Assembly (NCBI GenBank): GCA_018667995.1
Contig: JABIQT010000238.1
Coordinates: 1-12,528, forward strand
DNA from: Candidatus Latescibacterota bacterium
GTDB taxonomy: Bacteria > JAAXHH01 > JABIQT01
Direction of reading: 5' to 3'
DNA length: 12,528 bases
Part shown: piece after piece, positions 8,489 through 12,528 of the stretch
Numbering within the stretch: the first letter of the stretch is position 1
How the letters are laid out: each line of letters begins with the position of its first letter
Translations under genes and position numbers: made by a program
The notes under the pieces: generated by a model
Database searches by the model: none
What the model saw: the letters and a program-made list of their open reading frames with translations, nothing else
Told to the model about the DNA's origin: nothing

Positions 8489-8497
8489 GGATGTCTC

Positions 8498-8569
8498 ATG
8501 ACTGGGAAGTGCGCTGCCTGCAAGGATGACTCTCGATTACCGCAACGCACCCAGAATGTAGCGCACTAG
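8498..8569 (+). CDS. Possible 23-residue CxxC micropeptide between kinase and regulator genes
   Basis: The 90 bases between the kinase stop and the next gene hold a small frame that nearly fills the space. It starts with an ATG six bases after GAGGA (8487-8491) and ends at TAG 8567-8569. The peptide begins MTGKCAACKDDSR and ends QNVAH; its only cysteines form a C-x-x-C pair at residues 5 and 8. The AGAGGG ribosome-binding site of the next gene overlaps its stop codon, which would fit translational coupling. I recognise no family, and 23 codons is short enough to occur by chance. It could equally be a plain spacer or a small leader that tunes translation of the regulator. Confidence 0.25.
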   Translation: MTGKCAACKDDSRLPQRTQNVAH

Positions 8570-8578
8570 AGGGCAACA

Positions 8579-10000
8579 ATGTTGGAAACCACAGGTCATC
8601 TAGCTAAGAATGTGCTGGTAGTCGACGATGATCGGAGCGTAAGACTCCTTGTTGATACCGTGTTGACCGGTAAGGGCTATGACGTGACTGCTGTGGCCAC
8701 TGCCGGGGAAGCACTTCAGAACCTTAAACAGGGATCGTTCCAGGTAATGGTCCTTGATATCGTGCTCGACGATATGAATGGCTTGGATGTGCTCAAGCAG
8801 ATTCAGAGCAGGATTCTGGAGACCCAGGTTATCATGATGACCTCACACGCCAATACCGACACCGCGGTGGAGGCATTGGGACTCGGAGCCTTCGACTACA
8901 TGTGGAAAGGCCCACAGATACACGAGGAACTGATTTATAAGGTCAATAAGGCATTTGAAGATCTGGATCTGCGTAGAAGTAACCAGCGCCTGCAACAGGA
9001 ACTGCACCGTATAAAGGGTTTTGCGGGTATTGTGGGCGAAAGCGCTCCCATGAAACAGTTGTACAAAATGATACAGCAGGTAGCAGATACAGACGCCTCC
9101 GTACTGATCCGGGGTGAAACGGGGACGGGCAAGGAACTGATCGCGCAAGCCATTCATGAACAGAGCAGCCGAAGCGAGCGGCCGATGGTCGTAGTCGACT
9201 GCAACATCCCGGAAGCGCTGGCCGAAGCTGAACTGTTTGGCGTCTCGGCAAACTATCCTGGATTTCACCGCAGAGAGGCCCACACCGGTCTCGTAGAATT
9301 GGCCGACAGTGGCTCGCTCTTTTTTGATGAAGTCGGCGACCTGACACTGTCGACTCAGGCGAAAATACTGCGAACCCTCCAGGAACTTGAGGTGCGACCA
9401 CTGGGTGCCGAACGGGCGAAATCGGTAGATATACGCGTTATCGGTGCCACGAATAGGAATCTCGAATCAGAGATCACAGAACAGCGATTTAGGGAAGATC
9501 TGTACTACAGGTTGAACGTGGTGAGTATTGAGGCGCCCCCACTCCGGGATCGTAAGGAAGATATCCCCTTGTTGACGAACCATTTTCTGGCGCAGGCATG
9601 CACGCGACTCAAGCATGAGCCCGCTGAAATATCCGATGAAGCTATGGAACTGCTGATCAGATATGATTACCCGGGAAATGTACGAGAACTGGAGAATATA
9701 ATTGATCGAACGGTGATTCTCGCGACAGATTCGCTTATAGGGCCCAACTTAATCATGATCAACCAGCGCAATCCCGGCCCGGTGGTTACGGACTCGAATC
9801 AAGGACGTAACTGGTTGGAACTGACGCTTCCGGACGCCCACAGCGTTATGGAAAAGACCTATCTGGAACGCGTGCTCACTAGGTCGAAAGGCAACATCTC
9901 CGAGGCCGCGAGAACTGCTGGAATCGATCGCAAGAATTTCCGGCAGAAGTTACAGAAACATGAAATATCCGCTGCGACCTTTAAGAAATCAAATCAATAG
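8579..10000 (+). CDS. REC-AAA+-Fis response regulator (NtrC-like) with aberrant sigma-54 contact loop
   Basis: This 473-residue regulator has NtrC-type order. The receiver (about 10-125) has DDD at 16-18, phospho-Asp D60, T88 and K110, but the usual KP after strand five is K-G (DYMWKGPQ). The AAA+ domain (about 150-385) has Walker A GETGTGKE (179-186), Walker B SLFFDE (246-251), sensor I ATNRN (290-294), arginines R305/R311 in FREDLYYRLN, and sensor II YPGNVREL (R369). The C-terminal Fis-type helix-turn-helix is at about 421-461 (GNISEAARTAGIDRKNFRQ). The L1 loop is odd: after ELFG, where GAFTGA should follow, the sequence is VSANYPGFHRREAHTG. Family members without GAFTGA generally do not activate sigma-54, so it may be a DNA-binding repressor, a sigma-70 regulator or an unusual activator. 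AGAGGG (8568-8573) precedes the ATG. The likely phosphodonor is the upstream kinase/Hpt relay (inferred from position). Confidence 0.9.
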   Translation: MLETTGHLAKNVLVVDDDRSVRLLVDTVLTGKGYDVTAVATAGEALQNLKQGSFQVMVLDIVLDDMNGLDVLKQIQSRILETQVIMMTSHANTDTAVEALGLGAFDYMWKGPQIHEELIYKVNKAFEDLDLRRSNQRLQQELHRIKGFAGIVGESAPMKQLYKMIQQVADTDASVLIRGETGTGKELIAQAIHEQSSRSERPMVVVDCNIPEALAEAELFGVSANYPGFHRREAHTGLVELADSGSLFFDEVGDLTLSTQAKILRTLQELEVRPLGAERAKSVDIRVIGATNRNLESEITEQRFREDLYYRLNVVSIEAPPLRDRKEDIPLLTNHFLAQACTRLKHEPAEISDEAMELLIRYDYPGNVRELENIIDRTVILATDSLIGPNLIMINQRNPGPVVTDSNQGRNWLELTLPDAHSVMEKTYLERVLTRSKGNISEAARTAGIDRKNFRQKLQKHEISAATFKKSNQ

Positions 10001-10062
10001 TAAATGCAGCATATAGTTGCAGCCATGCGCCCTATACACCTAACGAAAGGTGGTAATGAGAA

Positions 10063-10455
10063 ATGGCTGGTGATCAACTCAATCGCATTCTCATGGTCGA
10101 GGATGAGCCGGATATCCAGACTATCGCTCGATTGGCCCTTGAAGCCGTAGGCGGCTTCCAAGTGGAGATTTGTGACTCTGGAAATCGCGCTCTCGAGGTG
10201 GCCCCCAACTGGAAACCTGATCTGATCATGCTCGATGTAATGATGCCGGGCATTGACGGTCCAACTACACTCCAAAGGCTGAGAGAGATACCGGAATTAA
10301 AACAGACTCCTGTGATATTCATGACCGCAAAGGTCCAGCCACAGGAGGTCGCCGGCTATAAGAACATGGGAGCTCTAGACGTGGTGGCTAAGCCGTTTGA
10401 TCCTATGACTCTGGCGGAGAAAGTAAAGAGCATCTGGGAAGGTCGATACGACTGA
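10063..10455 (+). CDS. Single-domain response regulator (CheY-like receiver)
   Basis: This 130-residue protein is one receiver domain with no output domain. The canonical residues are all present: E13/D14 in MVEDEPD, phospho-Asp D58 in LIMLDVMMPGIDGP, T88 in VIFMTAK and K110 in VVAKPFDP. Such proteins act by phosphorylation-dependent protein binding or as intermediate carriers or phosphate sinks in relays. It lies 62 bases after the AAA+ regulator gene, behind a good ribosome-binding site (AAAGGTGG, 10046-10053), and 13 bases before the Hpt-REC gene. The gap upstream contains a short direct repeat GCAGC but no clear terminator. A role in the same relay is inferred from position; no chemotaxis genes are in view. 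Confidence 0.9.
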   Translation: MAGDQLNRILMVEDEPDIQTIARLALEAVGGFQVEICDSGNRALEVAPNWKPDLIMLDVMMPGIDGPTTLQRLREIPELKQTPVIFMTAKVQPQEVAGYKNMGALDVVAKPFDPMTLAEKVKSIWEGRYD

Positions 10456-10468
10456 GAGGGGATCTACA

Positions 10469-11236
10469 ATGGTTGCACATAGCGCTGAAGTCAGGGAGAA
10501 ACTGCTCGAACTTCAGAGGAGCTATCTTGCGCATCTGCCCGACGAGGTTCATGCTGCTGAGGCACTAATTGGAGCCTTGCAACGGAATATCACCGATGAG
10601 GATGCCCTGACAGGTCTGTACCGGTTGATGCACAAACTCAACGGCTCCGGTATGACCTTCGGATTTCCTGAGGTCAGTAAATACGCCAGTGCTGCTGAGC
10701 ACAAGGTCCAGACCTTGATGCATCAGAATTCGTCCCCTAACCAAGATGAGCTCGATTCCATTCTGGCTTCCGTATCGGCACTAAAAGACCAGGTTGAAGT
10801 CTTATCCCAACCTGAAGAAGTTACAGTAGCCGCAGCTGCTTCTCGTTTCACAGATGGCGATCAGCCCGAGGCCAAGTCGATTGCAGTTCTGTCCGTCGAT
10901 CAGGATATTTCCGAAGAATTGGTGGAACAGCTCCAGTATTTCGGATACACCGCATTTGCGATATCTCGGTTGGGTGATCTGGCTGATAAACAACCTGAGC
11001 CGCCGCCAACGGCCGTTATCCTCGATCTTGATTCTGCCGATCCCGTCGCAGAGCAGTGGAAAGAGATATCCGCGGATGTGCCGCTAATAGGTCCGGCAAC
11101 ACCGGTTGTTTTTGTTTCCAGCGATTCGGATATGAACTCACGACTTCGGGCAATACGAGCTGGCGGAGATGCATACTTCGTCAAGCCTGTAAATAGGGTC
11201 TGTCCAGAGTTTTGTGTAAGTGGCGGTTTCAGGTGA
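10469..11236 (+). pseudogene. Hpt-REC signalling protein, 3' end removed by IS256-type insertion
   Basis: The frame encodes 255 residues, of which only 1-242 belong to the original gene. Residues about 5-110 form an Hpt domain with H55 in LMHKLNGSGMTFGFPEVS. After a linker, a receiver begins at about 136, with D144/D146, phospho-Asp D186 in AVILDLD, S217 and K239 in YFVKPVN. The IS starts at base 11196 inside codon 243, so the last 13 residues (RVCPEFCVSGGFR) are read from the IS terminal repeat and end at a TGA inside the element. The receiver loses its final helix and any downstream output domain; relatives often continue into further REC or GGDEF domains, but that cannot be seen here. The Hpt half could still fold and accept phosphate. 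AGAGGGG (10455-10461) gives a strong ribosome-binding site. The call of disruption is firm; the nature of the missing part is unknown. Confidence 0.85.
11196..11224 (+). repeat. IS terminal inverted repeat, end distal to the transposase start
   Basis: It reads GGGTCTGTCCAGA followed by a 16-base core, GTTTTGTGTAAGTGGC (11209-11224). The core is an exact inverted match to bases 12500-12515. The outer 13 bases match the other end at only 7 positions, so the extreme tip is placed by alignment, not by identity. The Hpt-REC frame reads through this repeat. Confidence 0.85.
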
Positions 11237-12464
11237 TGGGCACGCGTTCTCCGTACATGATGAGAAATCGGTTAATGGCGGCTGACCAATGATGGATAGG
11301 CCTGGTCCATTTCTTCGATAGATTCTGCAGGGCCAGGTAGAGGAGCTTGCGTACGGCCTGGTCCGATGGAAACGCCCCTCTGGTCTTGATGATCTTGCGC
11401 AGACCCCGGTTCATGGATTCTATGGCGTTGGTCGTGTAGATGACCTTTCTGATATCAGCGGGGAACGCGAAGAACGGGGTCAAGTTGTCCCAGTGTCTGC
11501 GCCATAGGATACTGATACTCGCATACTTCTCATCCCAGGTGCCGGCGAAGTAATCGAGATGGGCTAAGGCCTCTTCGGCTGTTGCCGAGGTATAGATGGC
11601 CCTCAGGTCTTTGGCCACGGCGCGGCGGTCCTTCCAGGATACGTACTTCAGACTGTTACGCACCATATGCACGATGCATAACTGGACCTGGGTCTTGGGG
11701 TAGACCGTTTCGATCGCATCAGGAAAGCCGGACAGCCCGTCACAGCAGGCGATGAAGACATCCTGCAAACCACGGTTGCGCAGCTCTGTGAGCACCTGCA
11801 GCCAGAATTTGGCACCCTCGTTTTTCTCGATCCAGAGGCCAAGGAGTTCTTTGTCGCCATTCATGTTGATGCCCAGAGCAAGGTAGATCGCCTTGTTCTG
11901 AACCGTTCCTGCATCTCGTACTTTGACGAAGAGGGCGTCCAGGAACAGAATTGGATACACCGCATCAAGCGGTCTGGACTGCCAGGCTGCCGCTTCATCG
12001 ACCACGCTGTCGGTGATCCTGGAGACCAGCTCTGGCGAGATCTCAACGCCATAGAGGTCTTCGATATGGCCCTGGATCTCCCTGGTGGTCATACCGCGGG
12101 CATACATGGAGATGATCTTGTCGTCGAAGTCGGGCCAGCGGGTCTGGTACTTACGAATGAGCTTGGGATCAAAGCTGCCTTCACGGTCCCGGGGGATGTC
12201 GATGGGGACCTCGCCCTTCTCATCCTTTAACGTCTTGGTGGTCTTGCCGTTACGACTGTTACCGCTGCCACGGCCTTCCGGAGCGTCTTTCTCATAGCCC
12301 AGGTGATCGGTGAGTTCGGTATCCAGAATACGTTCTGCCATGCGCTTCTTCAGCTGCTTGAGCAAGCCGTCCTGACCGAACAGGTCTTCGGCATCCACAC
12401 CGTCCTTGAGAAGTTCGTCAATGAGCACATCCATTTTACTCGGTTCTTGCTTGCGTCGGGCCAT
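11229..12464 (-). CDS. IS256-family (Mutator-type) transposase
   Basis: This is a full-length 411-residue DDE/RNase H-fold transposase that catalyses movement of the element. The likely catalytic triad is D176 (LFLDALFVKVRD), D242 (ACCDGLSGFPDAI) and E349 (TTNAIESMNRGLRK). The family signature around 241-270 includes CDGLSGFP and CIVHMVRN with H266. The N-terminal part includes ILDTELTDHLGYEK, typical of the group and probably part of the DNA-binding region. No stop or frameshift is seen, so the gene appears intact. A strong AAGGAGGAG (12475-12467) lies two bases before the ATG when the whole run is counted; measured from the AAGGAGG core the spacing is four bases. Its stop codon (11231-11229) is just inside the distal terminal repeat. 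It is transcribed against the surrounding signalling operon. Confidence 0.95.
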   Translation of the reverse strand: MARRKQEPSKMDVLIDELLKDGVDAEDLFGQDGLLKQLKKRMAERILDTELTDHLGYEKDAPEGRGSGNSRNGKTTKTLKDEKGEVPIDIPRDREGSFDPKLIRKYQTRWPDFDDKIISMYARGMTTREIQGHIEDLYGVEISPELVSRITDSVVDEAAAWQSRPLDAVYPILFLDALFVKVRDAGTVQNKAIYLALGINMNGDKELLGLWIEKNEGAKFWLQVLTELRNRGLQDVFIACCDGLSGFPDAIETVYPKTQVQLCIVHMVRNSLKYVSWKDRRAVAKDLRAIYTSATAEEALAHLDYFAGTWDEKYASISILWRRHWDNLTPFFAFPADIRKVIYTTNAIESMNRGLRKIIKTRGAFPSDQAVRKLLYLALQNLSKKWTRPIHHWSAAINRFLIMYGERVPIT

Positions 12465-12480
12465 AGCTCCTCCTTGTTAC

Positions 12481-12500
12481 CAATAGGGTAATCGCTATTG
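12481..12500 (-). promoter_or_regulatory. Inverted repeat just upstream of the transposase ribosome-binding site
   Basis: CAATAG (12481-12486) and CTATTG (12495-12500) form a six-base inverted repeat around an eight-base loop, five bases from the transposase ribosome-binding site. It could be a small mRNA hairpin or a protein-binding site that limits transposase expression. The stem is short, so chance is possible. Confidence 0.25.
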
Positions 12501-12528
12501 CCACTTACACAAAACAATTTACATACTC
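12500..12528 (-). repeat. IS terminal inverted repeat, end upstream of the transposase
   Basis: Read on the minus strand it begins GAGTATGTAAATT and continues with the same 16-base core as the other end. The repeat finishes exactly at the last base of the window, so no flanking target DNA is visible here. Confidence 0.82.

Larger units (their letters stand above)
11196..12528 (-). mobile_element. IS256-family insertion sequence, apparently complete
   Basis: This 1333-base element has one transposase gene and imperfect terminal inverted repeats of about 29 bases whose inner 16 bases are identical. Size and organisation fit IS256. The left limit is placed at GGG 11196 because the left end and the reverse complement of the right end align without gaps from there. 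On the same alignment the right limit is base 12528, the last base of the window. The family normally duplicates 8-9 bases of target; the left flank would supply TGTAAATA (11188-11195), but the right flank is outside the window, so the duplication cannot be verified. The element interrupts the Hpt-REC gene and is oriented against the operon. Confidence 0.88.

Noticed and set aside
8509-8550. Stem-loop or terminator between the kinase and AAA+ regulator genes (GTGCG with CGCAC)
   Set aside because: Only five base pairs with a loop of more than 30 bases and no T-run, so it does not look like a terminator.
10001-10062. Terminator or new promoter in the gap before the lone receiver gene
   Set aside because: Contains only a short direct repeat (GCAGC twice) and a ribosome-binding site; no hairpin with a T-run and no convincing -35/-10 pair.
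12303-12491. Small plus-strand frame opposite the transposase N-terminus
   Set aside because: Fully antisense inside the IS and explained by the transposase coding sequence.
1-12528. CRISPR array, tRNA/rRNA genes, toxin-antitoxin pair or phage genes
   Set aside because: I found no regularly spaced repeats, no cloverleaf or rRNA-like sequence, and no toxin, antitoxin or phage motifs on either strand.

Overview
The window looks like chromosomal DNA of a Gram-negative bacterium. GC content is moderate (roughly 50%, judged by eye), there is an exported two-domain M16 peptidase, and dipeptide/oligopeptide-type ABC permeases. No rRNA, tRNA or other taxonomic marker is present, so I do not assign a phylum. 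The domain style (soluble GAF-PAS-PAS hybrid kinase, REC-AAA+-Fis regulator, Hpt-REC protein, IS256-type element) is common in large environmental genomes, including uncultured lineages.

Layout. (1) Positions 1-1596, minus strand: two overlapping permease genes of a DppB/DppC-type peptide or nickel importer. The second is cut by the window edge. Both carry extra N-terminal membrane sequence in front of the normal family start. (2) Positions 1597-1874: a divergent, partly AT-rich intergenic region with candidate promoters in both directions. (3) Positions 1875-11236, plus strand: a compact series of seven recognisable genes: M16 zinc peptidase, STAS-domain anti-sigma-factor antagonist, Hpt protein, soluble hybrid histidine kinase with two receivers, a possible 23-codon CxxC micro-ORF, REC-AAA+-Fis regulator, single-domain receiver, and an Hpt-REC protein. 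Gaps run from a 4-base overlap to 90 bases with no convincing terminator, so this is probably one operon or a tightly linked set. (4) Positions 11196-12528: an IS256-family (Mutator-type) insertion sequence on the minus strand. It has inserted into the last receiver gene and truncated it. Its other terminal repeat coincides with the last base of the window.

How the genes could work together (inference). The kinase, with one transmitter and two receivers, lacks an Hpt of its own. The separate Hpt protein immediately upstream supplies that module, giving a His-Asp-His-Asp relay that could feed the AAA+ DNA-binding regulator, the stand-alone receiver and the Hpt-REC protein. The STAS protein suggests a partner-switching input or output, but no cognate anti-sigma kinase or PP2C phosphatase is in the window. 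The AAA+ regulator has a good ATPase core and a Fis-type HTH, but its GAFTGA sigma-54 contact loop is replaced by unrelated sequence, so it probably does not act as a normal sigma-54 activator. The role of the M16 peptidase at the head of the operon is unknown.

The points most worth follow-up are the non-canonical AAA+ regulator, the five-receiver/two-Hpt relay with an orphan STAS protein behind a peptidase gene, the micro-ORF between kinase and regulator, the permease N-terminal extensions, and the IS disruption of the relay's last gene.
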